Source of the DNA: Thiospirochaeta perfilievii
GTDB lineage: Bacteria > Spirochaetota > Spirochaetia > DSM-2461
Length of the DNA stretch: 64,000 nt
Direction of reading: 5' to 3'
Assembly (NCBI RefSeq): GCF_008329945.1
Contig: NZ_CP035807.1
Location: 496,001-560,000, forward strand
Part shown: positions 35,133 to 43,381 of the stretch, one piece after another
Numbering within the stretch: position 1 is the first letter of the stretch
Layout: each line of letters starts with the position of its first letter
The notes under the pieces: generated by a model
Seen by the model: the letters and a program-made list of their open reading frames with translations, nothing else
What the model was told of the DNA's origin: nothing
Databases searched by the model: none
Made by a program: the position numbers and the translations under genes

Positions 35133-35399
35133 TTAAGCGTTTATACCAGCTAATGCTGCGCTCATTCTTGATTTTTTTCTTGCAACTGTATTTTTGTGAA
35201 AAATACCTTTACCAGCTGCAGAATCAAGCATTTTAACAGAAAGCTTGAATTTTTCTTCAGCTACTTCCTTGTTATTATCCTTTAAAGCAACTTCAAATGC
35301 TTTAATAGCAGTTTTACAACTACTCTTAACAGTTCTGTTTCTAAGTCTTCTTGAAACATTTTGTCTCTGTCTCTTTGCTGCATTTAAATTATTTGGCAA
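35133..35399 (-). CDS. rpsT: 30S ribosomal protein S20
   Basis: An 88-residue S20, an all-helical protein binding the 5' domain of 16S rRNA. The start PNNLNAAKRQRQNVSRRLRN and FHKNTVARKKSRMSAAL are typical. TTG is the start codon, with GGAGG upstream; S20 genes in several bacteria likewise use weak starts linked to feedback control. It is the middle gene between the zinc-ribbon protein and HU. Confidence 0.95.
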   Translation of the reverse strand: MPNNLNAAKRQRQNVSRRLRNRTVKSSCKTAIKAFEVALKDNNKEVAEEKFKLSVKMLDSAAGKGIFHKNTVARKKSRMSAALAGINA

Positions 35400-35441
35400 A
35401 ATAGACCTCCATTTTTCTTTTTTTTATTCAAAACAAAGCAA

Positions 35442-35612
35442 TTATCTAAAATCGCTAGGTTTTCTCTCAACTCTTTTACATTTTTCACACTCAGCGTGGT
35501 GCTTCATTCTACCTGCAGAAAATACAGACTTCATTTTAACTTCACCGCCACATGGACATTCAAATTTATGAGTTCCTGATCCAATACGGGCATTTTTACT
35601 TGCTTGCGCCAT
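35442..35612 (-). CDS. 56-residue zinc-ribbon protein
   Basis: A short gene encoding MAQASKNARIGSGTHKFECP, then CGGEVKMKSVFSAGRMKHHA and ECEKCKRVERKPSDFR. Two CxC/CxxC pairs (CPC at 19-21 and CEKC) plus His-His form a probable zinc ribbon. AAGGAG lies upstream and a canonical promoter (35640-35668) drives it. It is the first gene of the rpsT-HU group; a ribosome- or RNA-linked role is plausible from this position only. Confidence 0.75.
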   Translation of the reverse strand: MAQASKNARIGSGTHKFECPCGGEVKMKSVFSAGRMKHHAECEKCKRVERKPSDFR

Positions 35613-35639
35613 AAAACATCTCCTTATATTTGCAAATGG

Positions 35640-35668
35640 ATATTACTCAAAATAGTCATCAATGTCAA
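35640..35668 (-). promoter_or_regulatory. Promoter of the zinc-ribbon/rpsT/HU group
   Basis: TTGACA (35663-35668), 17 bases, TAATAT (35640-35645) on the minus strand. Predicted transcription starts about 21 bases before the ATG, leaving room for the AAGGAG site, in contrast to the leaderless promoters of this window. Confidence 0.7.
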
Positions 35669-35693
35669 TAAAACATCTATTCTACTTCGAATT

Positions 35694-36587
35694 TTATAAT
35701 TTCCCACTTACCTTTAATTTTTTTATATCTGTAAAAGGAACTTTAATAAAGCTCCTATCATAGCCAGAAACAGTTATAGTCTTAGAAAAGATATTAACTT
35801 CATCTATGTTATATAAATCCTTCTGATATCTTATTTTAGAGCCTTGATTTGGAAGCCTGGCCTTCTCTGATTCGTAAAAATCATACTCATACTCAAGACA
35901 GCACAACAACCGGCCACATGGCCCTGAAATTTTCATAGAGTTTAAAGATAAGTTTTGCTCTTTTGCCATCTTAATAGAAACAGGTTTTAAGCTATCTGTT
36001 AATCCGTGACAGCATATTACTCTACCACAAACCCCCATTCCACCTAAAAGCCTAGACTCATCCCTTACACCAATTTGCCTTAACTCGATTCTCATCTTAA
36101 AGATAGATACAAGGGATTTTACAAGCTCTCTAAAATCAACTCTGTTATCCGCTGTAAAATAGAAGAGTATCTTAGGTTCGTCTAAAAGGTAATGAACACC
36201 GGTAAGCTTCATATCAAGGTTTAGTGAAGATATTTTTTCCTTACAAGTTACAAAAGCTTTTTTCTCTTTAATAACATTCTCTTCTAATCTTTTAATATCC
36301 CTCTCATTACATATTCTTAGAATTGGAATAATATCATCTTCAACAACATCTTTGTGATTTTTAACTACACCAAGAACAATACCAAGATCCTTCCCATAAC
36401 GAGAGTTTACTATAATATTATCCCCAACAGAGATACCAGATTTTATTCTTGCAACCTCTGTTTCACCGGAATAAACCAGCTTTATTTTATATAAGGGTTC
36501 TTTAATTACAGACCCCTTCTTTTTAGGTGGTCTTTGCACTACAACTTCATCTTCAAGTTTCTTTAATTCATTATGATCTATACTCAT
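35694..36587 (-). CDS. PSP1-domain protein (YaaT/RicT type)
   Basis: A 297-residue protein with the PSP1 domain (residues 55-200) and the Cys-rich signature CGRVICCHGL and SGPCGRLLCCLEYEYDFY. In Bacillus the homologue YaaT (RicT) forms an Fe-S-binding complex with RicA and RicF that affects RNase Y action and development. It follows the yaaR-like gene by seven bases, the same pairing as in Firmicutes. Confidence 0.88.
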   Translation of the reverse strand: MSIDHNELKKLEDEVVVQRPPKKKGSVIKEPLYKIKLVYSGETEVARIKSGISVGDNIIVNSRYGKDLGIVLGVVKNHKDVVEDDIIPILRICNERDIKRLEENVIKEKKAFVTCKEKISSLNLDMKLTGVHYLLDEPKILFYFTADNRVDFRELVKSLVSIFKMRIELRQIGVRDESRLLGGMGVCGRVICCHGLTDSLKPVSIKMAKEQNLSLNSMKISGPCGRLLCCLEYEYDFYESEKARLPNQGSKIRYQKDLYNIDEVNIFSKTITVSGYDRSFIKVPFTDIKKLKVSGKL

Positions 36588-36594
36588 TTGGTCC

Positions 36595-37080
36595 TCAACT
36601 TATCAAATCTACAATAAGGCCATTAATCTCCTCTACAGCTCCTAGAAGATCAAACTGTTTTCTTTGCTCTCCTAAAACACTCTTTGCAATGTCATCAATT
36701 TTTCTATCAACAACACTAATCAAGGCATAACACTTTCGTTCAAAGGTCTTTGGATTCAATCGGCCTTCAACTGAATCAAAGTTTAAACTATTTTTAATAA
36801 CAAACTTAAAAAAGAGTGAAACAGAGTTTCGATATAATCTAAGGTTATGTATTGTAGGATCTTTTACTAAATCCTCACCTTGATTAAATAGATCATCCAT
36901 AAGCTCAGCAAGCTTTTCATCTCCACTTAATGAAGGTGAACTATCAACGGAACCCTCAGCTTTGCTAAGTTCCCGCCTAAATAGATTTTTTTTATTACTT
37001 TTTAATTTCTCTTTTTTCTGACTCTTAAAAGCTGACTCATTTGCCACACTATTAAAGCCATTTAAATTAGAAATTTCCAT
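36595..37080 (-). CDS. YaaR-family (DUF327) protein
   Basis: A 161-residue, mostly helical protein. The family core is LAELMDDLFNQGEDLVKDPT followed by LRLYRNSVSLFFKFVIKNSL. The biochemical role of YaaR is unknown; it is consistently next to yaaT-type genes. It begins one base after the bactofilin gene ends, so M23 peptidase, bactofilin, YaaR and YaaT form one operon. Confidence 0.8.
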   Translation of the reverse strand: MEISNLNGFNSVANESAFKSQKKEKLKSNKKNLFRRELSKAEGSVDSSPSLSGDEKLAELMDDLFNQGEDLVKDPTIHNLRLYRNSVSLFFKFVIKNSLNFDSVEGRLNPKTFERKCYALISVVDRKIDDIAKSVLGEQRKQFDLLGAVEEINGLIVDLIS

Positions 37081-37081
37081 T

Positions 37082-37489
37082 TTATTTATTATTTACTTCA
37101 AATGGAGAGAAGCTCTTAGAGCTATTTGTATCCATTAAATCCCCATACTCATCACTATGGGTTATAGTTAGCTCTCCATTAAAAAGCACACCCTCTTCCA
37201 TTACAAGCCTAGGAGACCTAATATTACCTAAAACCATTCCTGTAGAGAGAACAACTACTCTATCTTCAGCGTATATATCACCTTTTACAACGCCACCAAC
37301 AACAACGGTCTTAGCAAAAATACTACATTTAGCTCTACCTGTATGTCCTATTAAAACTTTACCTTCCGCTTTTACACTTCCAGAAAAATCACCATCTATC
37401 TTTAATAAACCTGTTAAATCCAAATCTCCGGTAAAAACAGTTCCAAACCCAATTATTGAGTTAATTACATTTACATTTGTATTATCCAC
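37082..37489 (-). CDS. Bactofilin 1, paired with M23 peptidase
   Basis: A 135-residue bactofilin with the beta-helix core (GLLKIDGDFSGSVKAEGKVL, IGHTGRAKCSIFAKTVVVGG). It lies 20 bp after the M23 peptidase gene. In Helicobacter and Leptospira a bactofilin-M23 pair shapes the cell by placing the peptidoglycan hydrolase; the same coupling is inferred here. Confidence 0.9.
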   Translation of the reverse strand: MDNTNVNVINSIIGFGTVFTGDLDLTGLLKIDGDFSGSVKAEGKVLIGHTGRAKCSIFAKTVVVGGVVKGDIYAEDRVVVLSTGMVLGNIRSPRLVMEEGVLFNGELTITHSDEYGDLMDTNSSKSFSPFEVNNK

Positions 37490-37509
37490 GTCTTATCCTA
37501 TTATCTAAT

Positions 37510-38475
37510 TTAGTTTGAGCTTCCTATATAGTCAGCTGGATTTACATATGTTGGCCCAATACGAACCTCATAGTGTAAATGTGGTCCTGTTGAACGCCCT
37601 GTACTACCCATTAGTCCAATAACATCCCCCTGTTTAACCCACTGCCCTTTAGAGACTAAAACCTTGTCTAAATGGGCATATCTAGTATTATAGGACCACT
37701 TATGACTTATAACTATTGAGTTTCCATATCCACTAGGTTGATACTCTACAACTTCGACCTTTCCATTTGCAGTTGCAACGATCTGGGTTCCTCTACTATA
37801 AGCTATATCAAGACCTCTATGGAGATACCACTTACCTGTAAATGGCTCTTTTTGGGGTCCAAAACTAAGGGTAAACCGACCTATAACATTTTTTAATGGT
37901 AGTATAGAAGGCATATCAACAAAGTGTCCAACCTTTTTTTCCATTTGATCAGTAAGCTCTTCAAGTTGGGGTATAGAATTATTTAATAGGGCAGTTACAC
38001 TATCAATAGTTTTAACATCACTAGAAGATGATGCGTCTGACTCCTGTATATTTAAAAGATTATTTAAATCTCCACCTCGCCCAGTTACTCCATCTACACC
38101 ACTATTATTAATATTTACAGTTTGTAGTGTCCTATTTATAGCCTGCTTAAATTTCTCAGCACCTTCATTTAATTTCTCTACCGCTTCAGATGTTCTATAA
38201 AGATCAGCCTCAGCCTGGATAATTCTTCCATCCCTATCATCTATAACCCTAAGACTACCTGAGTAACCTGAAGATAAAATAAAAAAAGAGAACAAAAGAG
38301 CCACAAATAGAGTAATCACCCCAATTATAGAAAAGAGTGAGACCTGAACATTAAAAACCTTCTTTTCACTATGGGGTATCAACATTAAGGTTATTCTTTT
38401 TTTAAAAAACCCCTTAAACTTGTCAAAAGCCCCACTATCCGCTGTTGTAACATAATCAACACTGTTTTTTTTCAT
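37510..38475 (-). CDS. M23 peptidoglycan endopeptidase, membrane-anchored
   Basis: A 321-residue protein with a short cytoplasmic N terminus, one membrane helix (FSIIGVITLFVALLFSFFIL), a coiled-coil periplasmic stalk and a C-terminal LytM/M23 domain. Zinc ligands are visible as HRGLDIAYSRG (His and Asp) and GPHLHYEVRIGP (HxH). The domain arrangement equals the Csd1/Csd2-type shape endopeptidases. First gene of the bactofilin operon, divergent from tatD. Confidence 0.93.
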   Translation of the reverse strand: MKKNSVDYVTTADSGAFDKFKGFFKKRITLMLIPHSEKKVFNVQVSLFSIIGVITLFVALLFSFFILSSGYSGSLRVIDDRDGRIIQAEADLYRTSEAVEKLNEGAEKFKQAINRTLQTVNINNSGVDGVTGRGGDLNNLLNIQESDASSSSDVKTIDSVTALLNNSIPQLEELTDQMEKKVGHFVDMPSILPLKNVIGRFTLSFGPQKEPFTGKWYLHRGLDIAYSRGTQIVATANGKVEVVEYQPSGYGNSIVISHKWSYNTRYAHLDKVLVSKGQWVKQGDVIGLMGSTGRSTGPHLHYEVRIGPTYVNPADYIGSSN

Positions 38476-38581
38476 ATATATTTAATCCAACCAATTTTAA
38501 AACAATTATGTATAAATGTATCATTACAATAGCATTTAAGGCAAGCATAGAGCCCTTAGGGTATTATATTTTTTTTATTTA

Positions 38582-38611
38582 TTGACTACTTAAAGATTAA
38601 ATGACTATTAT
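38582..38611 (+). promoter_or_regulatory. tatD promoter, predicted leaderless
   Basis: TTGACT, 18 bases, TATTAT, six bases, ATG at 38618. The predicted +1 is the A of the ATG and there is no ribosome-binding site. Confidence 0.6.
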
Positions 38612-38617
38612 ATTTTT

Positions 38618-39397
38618 ATGAAACATTTTGATTCACATGTGCACATTGGTCTAATTAATGATGATCCAATGGAGCAACTAATGGTAATACAAAAAAGTAA
38701 ACAGCAAAAAATTAGTAAGATGCTTAGTATTTGTAACAATCTTATTGATTTTGATAATGTTTACAATAATCTCATTTCTGAATCCGCAGTGTATCATGCT
38801 GTTGGAGTATCTCCATCGGAAGTGATTCACCCAGGAAAAGATTGGGAGAGGAAAATTGAAGAGAGAGCTGCACTAAAACGAGTAGTGGCAGTTGGGGAAA
38901 CGGGTCTAGATTATTATAGAAAATTTGGTGATAAAAATTCTCAAATAGATCTTTTTATTAGACAGTTAGAGATTGCGGATCATTTAGATCTTCCTGTTGT
39001 TATACATAACCGGGAAGCTGGTGTTGACATTTTAGATATCTTAAAAGATAAACTCCCAAGAAGAGGAGGAGTGTTACACTGCTACTCAGAGGATTGGAAG
39101 TTTGCACAAAAAGTACTTAACAATCATGATAACTTATACATATCATTTGCAGGTAATGTAACTTATAGAAATGCTAGGACTCTACAAGAGACAGCATACA
39201 ATATGCCGCTAGAGCGTATGGTTGTAGAGACAGAGAGTCCATTTATGGTTTCAAGCGCCCACAAGGGTAAAAGAAATATGCCATTCTACCTTCCAGCTAC
39301 TGTTGAGTTTTTAGCAGAATTAAGGGAGATGGATGTAACAGAATTTGCAGATACAATCTACAAAAACACTTTGGAATTATTTAATATCAATGAGTAG
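38618..39397 (+). CDS. TatD-family metal-dependent hydrolase
   Basis: A 259-residue TIM-barrel hydrolase. HxH is in DSHVHIGL, the bridging Glu in GETGLDYYRKF, later His in VVIHNREAG and LHCYSED, and the final acidic residue in METESPFM, read VETESPF. TatD proteins are 3'-5' DNA exonucleases with roles in repair and RNA quality control; YcfH-type paralogues are alike, so the exact ortholog is uncertain. It precedes dus by 36 bases. Confidence 0.85.
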   Translation: MKHFDSHVHIGLINDDPMEQLMVIQKSKQQKISKMLSICNNLIDFDNVYNNLISESAVYHAVGVSPSEVIHPGKDWERKIEERAALKRVVAVGETGLDYYRKFGDKNSQIDLFIRQLEIADHLDLPVVIHNREAGVDILDILKDKLPRRGGVLHCYSEDWKFAQKVLNNHDNLYISFAGNVTYRNARTLQETAYNMPLERMVVETESPFMVSSAHKGKRNMPFYLPATVEFLAELREMDVTEFADTIYKNTLELFNINE

Positions 39398-39433
39398 ACC
39401 AGCTCAACTATACAAAAAATAAAGGTAAAGGAT

Positions 39434-40372
39434 TTGGAGTTAGAAGGTAATATTTTTCTAGCTCCAACTGCTGGATATTCAGATAGACCATTTAGGCAGA
39501 TTTGCACTGATTTTGGCTCAGTACTAAATTTTTCAGAAATGGTATCCTGTGAAGCGATAATTAGGGATAATCCAAAAACCCTACAACTTATGGAACCTGC
39601 TAATAATGAGAAACATACAGCTATTCAGATTTTTACAGGAAATCCAGACTCAGCGGCTAAATCAATTAAGAGTGTACTTAAATTTAACCCTTCAATAATA
39701 GATTTAAATTGTGGATGTCCCGTACCTAAAATTTTAAAATCAGGATCTGGTAGCGATCTTATGAAAACGCCTAAAAAGATTAATGAAATAGTTAGGGCAA
39801 TATGTAATGAGACAGATATCCCTGTCTCAATAAAAATAAGGTCAGGTTTTACCCATGAGAGTATAAATTTCCTAGAATGTGCTAATGAAGGGATATTAGG
39901 TGGGGCATCCATGGTATCTCTTCATCCTCGAACAAGAAGTCAAGGGTACTCAGGTTTTGCAAATTGGGATTATATAAAAGAGCTTAAATCCATGGTAGAT
40001 GTACCTGTTATAGGCTCTGGGGATCTTTATACACCATATGATGCAAAAAGAATGTTAGAAGAGACAAATTGTGATGGAGTAATGTTTGCAAGGGGAATAT
40101 TTGGAAATCCATTTCTATTTGCCCAAACAATAGAGCTTCTTACCACAGGGGAGATAAAGACCCAACCAACCTTAACAGATAAGATGGAAATAGCCTTTAA
40201 ACACTTAAAACTTTCTGTTGAGTTCTACGGAGAAGATGTTGCCTTAAAAGAGATAAAAAAGCACCTATGTTCCTATACAAAGGGTTTTCCTGGAGCAAAG
40301 GAGACACGGGATAAATTGGTTAGATGTAGTACTTTAGAAGAATATGAGACTGTTTTTCAGAGTTTACTCTAG
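39434..40372 (+). CDS. dus: tRNA-dihydrouridine synthase
   Basis: A 312-residue FMN enzyme that reduces uridines in the tRNA D-loop. Signatures: LAPTAGYSDRPFRQI near the start, the catalytic Cys in DLNCGCPVPKI, KIRSGF, and GVMFARGIFGNPFLF. The start codon is TTG. The paralogue type (DusB-like) is a guess. Downstream lies the purF promoter. Confidence 0.93.
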   Translation: MELEGNIFLAPTAGYSDRPFRQICTDFGSVLNFSEMVSCEAIIRDNPKTLQLMEPANNEKHTAIQIFTGNPDSAAKSIKSVLKFNPSIIDLNCGCPVPKILKSGSGSDLMKTPKKINEIVRAICNETDIPVSIKIRSGFTHESINFLECANEGILGGASMVSLHPRTRSQGYSGFANWDYIKELKSMVDVPVIGSGDLYTPYDAKRMLEETNCDGVMFARGIFGNPFLFAQTIELLTTGEIKTQPTLTDKMEIAFKHLKLSVEFYGEDVALKEIKKHLCSYTKGFPGAKETRDKLVRCSTLEEYETVFQSLL

Positions 40373-40399
40373 TAATAGAAACTTAAATACATTAATCAA

Positions 40400-40429
40400 T
40401 TGACTTGAACATTTTTAAAATGATATATC
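40400..40429 (+). promoter_or_regulatory. pur operon promoter, predicted leaderless
   Basis: TTGACT, 18 bases, TATATC, then seven bases to the GTG at 40437. No ribosome-binding site. No PurR-type box or purine riboswitch was recognised in front of it. Confidence 0.45.
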
Positions 40430-40436
40430 TTTATGT

Positions 40437-41834
40437 GTGAATAATAGTATAGATAAAATTAAACATTACTGTGGAATCGTTGGTATACACTCTTTATCAG
40501 AGAGAAATATACCACAAGATCTCTTTTTCCCTCTATTTTCATTACAGCATAGAGGTCAAGAAGGAGCTGGGATTTCCTATTTGAATAACGGAAAGCTTGT
40601 AACCTACAAGGATTTAGGTATGGTTTCTGATGTCCTTGGTAGATACCTTGAAGAAGATAGAAAATCAACAGTTGGTATTGGCCATGTTAGATACTCTACA
40701 ACAGGTGGAAACCAAGTTGAAAATGTTCAACCGATACAGGCGTCCTGTAATAAAGGTGATATCTCCATTGCCCATAATGGTAATTTTTCAAACTCTGACT
40801 TCTTAAAGAGTAAGTTAACAGAAAAAGGTGCTATATTTGGCTGTACAACAGATTCTGAACTAGTATTACACCTTATAGCTCACTCAATGCAGGATACCTT
40901 TTACAAAGCCCTTAAAGAGACTCTTTGTTATCTAGAGGGTGCTTTTAGTATGGTGATGGTTAGAGAAGATAATCTATACATTATGAGAGATCCTATGGGT
41001 TTTCGACCCCTATATATAGGTCAAAAAGACGGTTTTACAGTATGTGCCTCTGAGTCATGTGCATTAGATATTTTAGATATTACTGATTATAGGTCAGTAG
41101 AGCCTGGTGAACTTATTGTTGTAAACAGTAATGGGATTCAAAGTGAAATATTTGCTACGGCTAAAAGAAAAGCTCAATGTTCCTTTGAACTAATATATTT
41201 TGCAAGGCCTGACTCACAAATATTCGATACATCTGTTTATGCATCTAGACTTCAAATGGGTAGAGTACTAGCTCAACAAGATGGAGATGAAATTGAAAAT
41301 TTTGACCTTGTTATGAGTGTTCCCGACTCTGGAAACACCGCTGCACTTGGTTACGCTAAAGAGTCTGGACTATCCTATGAACTAGGTTTAACTAGAAACC
41401 ACTATACCGGTAGATCCTTTATTCTTCCTACACAGAAAAAACGTGAATTAGCAGTTAAGATGAAGCTACATCCTGTAAAAGAGATTGTAAAGGATAAAAG
41501 AATTGTATTAGTTGATGACTCTTTAGTTAGAGGAACTACAAGTTCTATAATTGTTAAGCTATTAAGATCCGCTGGAGCGAAGGAAGTTCATGTAAGACTA
41601 TCTGCTCCAGAGATAAATGGTCCATGTTATTACGGAATTGATGTACCTACAAAGGAAGAGTTAATTTCAACAACAAAAACACCTGAAGAAATTGCAAAGC
41701 ACATTGGTGCAGATAGTGTAAAGTTTCTTCCTGTGGACAAATTAAAAACTTGTTTTGATAAGTCTGAAGATTTTTGTTACGCTTGTTTTAATAATGATTA
41801 CCCGGTAGAACCAAAAACCGGTAAAGATAAATAA
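40437..41834 (+). CDS. purF: Amidophosphoribosyltransferase
   Basis: A 465-residue enzyme making phosphoribosylamine from PRPP and glutamine, the first step of purine synthesis. The catalytic Cys12 follows an 11-residue propeptide (HYCGIVGIHS), as in Bacillus PurF, which is cleaved to expose it. The PRPP loop is IVLVDDSLVRGTTS. The C-terminal FCYACFNNDYP pair suggests the 4Fe-4S type. First gene of purF-purM-purN-purD. Confidence 0.95.
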   Translation: MNNSIDKIKHYCGIVGIHSLSERNIPQDLFFPLFSLQHRGQEGAGISYLNNGKLVTYKDLGMVSDVLGRYLEEDRKSTVGIGHVRYSTTGGNQVENVQPIQASCNKGDISIAHNGNFSNSDFLKSKLTEKGAIFGCTTDSELVLHLIAHSMQDTFYKALKETLCYLEGAFSMVMVREDNLYIMRDPMGFRPLYIGQKDGFTVCASESCALDILDITDYRSVEPGELIVVNSNGIQSEIFATAKRKAQCSFELIYFARPDSQIFDTSVYASRLQMGRVLAQQDGDEIENFDLVMSVPDSGNTAALGYAKESGLSYELGLTRNHYTGRSFILPTQKKRELAVKMKLHPVKEIVKDKRIVLVDDSLVRGTTSSIIVKLLRSAGAKEVHVRLSAPEINGPCYYGIDVPTKEELISTTKTPEEIAKHIGADSVKFLPVDKLKTCFDKSEDFCYACFNNDYPVEPKTGKDK

Positions 41835-41846
41835 AGGAGTTAGAAG

Positions 41847-42800
41847 ATGGGATTAACCTACTCGGAAGCAGGTGTTGATATAGAAAAAGGTGATAGATTT
41901 GCCTCTTTTATAGGAAACATAAAGTCTAAGGCAGTATCCAATAGTATTGGAGGATTTGCTGGCGGAATTGAACTAGATGTAGAGAAATACAAAAAACCCG
42001 TTTTACTCTCTTGCACAGATGGTGTAGGAACTAAACTAATGGTAGCACAGCAACTTCAAAAATTTGATACATTAGGTATCGATTTAGTAGCTATGTGTGT
42101 AAATGATCTAATAGTTTGTGGTGCATCACCCTTAGTTTTTTTAGACTACATTGGTTGTGGTAAATTAAATGAGGATGTTCTCAAAGAAGTTATTAAAGGT
42201 GTTGTTGAAGGGTGTGAACAAGCTGGTTGTACCTTAGCCGGTGGAGAGACAGCAGAGATGCCTGATATGTACTCGGACAATGAGTTTGACCTAGCAGGAT
42301 TTAGTGTAGGGATTGTAGAGAAGAGCCAAATGTTACCCCAATTAGATCGAGTTGAAAAGGGTGATATTCTTTTTGGAATGGCTTCTGTTGGTGTACACTC
42401 TAACGGCTTATCATTAGCAAGAAAGACAATTGATATTAATGATAGAGAAAATATGGAGAAACTATTAACTCCAACTAAAATATATGTAAAAGAGCTTGAA
42501 GAGTTACTTAAATCGGAGATGATAATATCAGCTGCCCATATAACAGGTGGTGGTCTTGAAGGAAACATAGTACGAGCTCTACCAAAGGAACTAAAACCAG
42601 AACTTACATGGGATTGGGAAGTTCCTGAAATATTTTTTACAATACAGAAAAATGGTAATATTAGTGAAGATGAGATGAGAAAGGTTTTTAATATGGGTAT
42701 TGGTATGGTACTGGTTATTAAAAAAGAGAATGAGAAATCTTTTTCAAACTTTGCTAAAAAGTGTAATATTGATGTTTTTAAAGCTGGTATTGTAGGGTAA
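41847..42800 (+). CDS. purM: Phosphoribosylformylglycinamidine cyclo-ligase
   Basis: A 317-residue AIR synthetase, somewhat shorter than the usual ~345. Family motifs: the N-terminal YSEAGVDIEKGD, CTDGVGTKL, DLVAMCVNDLIVCGASPLVF and GGETAEMPDMY. AAAGGAG lies nine bases before the ATG. Its stop overlaps the purN start. Confidence 0.95.
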   Translation: MGLTYSEAGVDIEKGDRFASFIGNIKSKAVSNSIGGFAGGIELDVEKYKKPVLLSCTDGVGTKLMVAQQLQKFDTLGIDLVAMCVNDLIVCGASPLVFLDYIGCGKLNEDVLKEVIKGVVEGCEQAGCTLAGGETAEMPDMYSDNEFDLAGFSVGIVEKSQMLPQLDRVEKGDILFGMASVGVHSNGLSLARKTIDINDRENMEKLLTPTKIYVKELEELLKSEMIISAAHITGGGLEGNIVRALPKELKPELTWDWEVPEIFFTIQKNGNISEDEMRKVFNMGIGMVLVIKKENEKSFSNFAKKCNIDVFKAGIVG

Positions 42801-43372
42801 TGTCTAATTTAGCAATTTTAGCTTCAGGAAGTGGTAGTAATTTTCAAGCTATTAGTGAAGTTATTAAAAAATCTCATCACAATGTTTCTTGTTTAATTTG
42901 TGATAGGAAGAGTGCTTTTGTAATGGAGAGAGCAAAAAAATTAGGAATAAAAGTATTCTATGTAACCTACTATAATAGGGATAAATCCGAGGCTGAAAAA
43001 GAGATTGATAGTATTTTAAATAGCCAAAAAGTAGATTTAGTAGCCCTAGCTGGTTTTATGAGAATACTTTCCCCTCTCTTTACTAATAAGTGGAAGAATA
43101 GAGTTATAAATATTCACCCATCACTACTTCCTAAGTATCCAGGTTCCCATGGAATTGAAGATAGTTTTAACTCTGGAGATATTGAACTAGGAGTTACAAT
43201 TCACTATGTTGATCAAGGGATGGATACAGGTCCGATAATATACCAAGAATCATTTACTAGATGTGATGGTGAAACCCTGGAGAGTGCTGAAGAGAAAATT
43301 CATAGATTAGAGCATAGAGTATATCCGCAAATTCTTATCAAGAAACTTGATAATTTTAATAAAGCCATTTAG
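42800..43372 (+). CDS. purN: Phosphoribosylglycinamide formyltransferase
   Basis: A 190-residue formyl-tetrahydrofolate-dependent GART. GSGSNFQAI binds phosphate, and the catalytic Asn-His-Asp set is visible in VINIHPSLLPKYPG (Asn, His) and YVDQGMDTGPII (Asp). One-base overlap with purM indicates coupling. Confidence 0.95.
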   Translation: MSNLAILASGSGSNFQAISEVIKKSHHNVSCLICDRKSAFVMERAKKLGIKVFYVTYYNRDKSEAEKEIDSILNSQKVDLVALAGFMRILSPLFTNKWKNRVINIHPSLLPKYPGSHGIEDSFNSGDIELGVTIHYVDQGMDTGPIIYQESFTRCDGETLESAEEKIHRLEHRVYPQILIKKLDNFNKAI

Positions 43373-43381
43373 GAGAATAAG

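Noticed and set aside
40373-40436. Purine riboswitch before purF
   Set aside because: The promoter reaches to within seven bases of the start codon, leaving no leader for a riboswitch.
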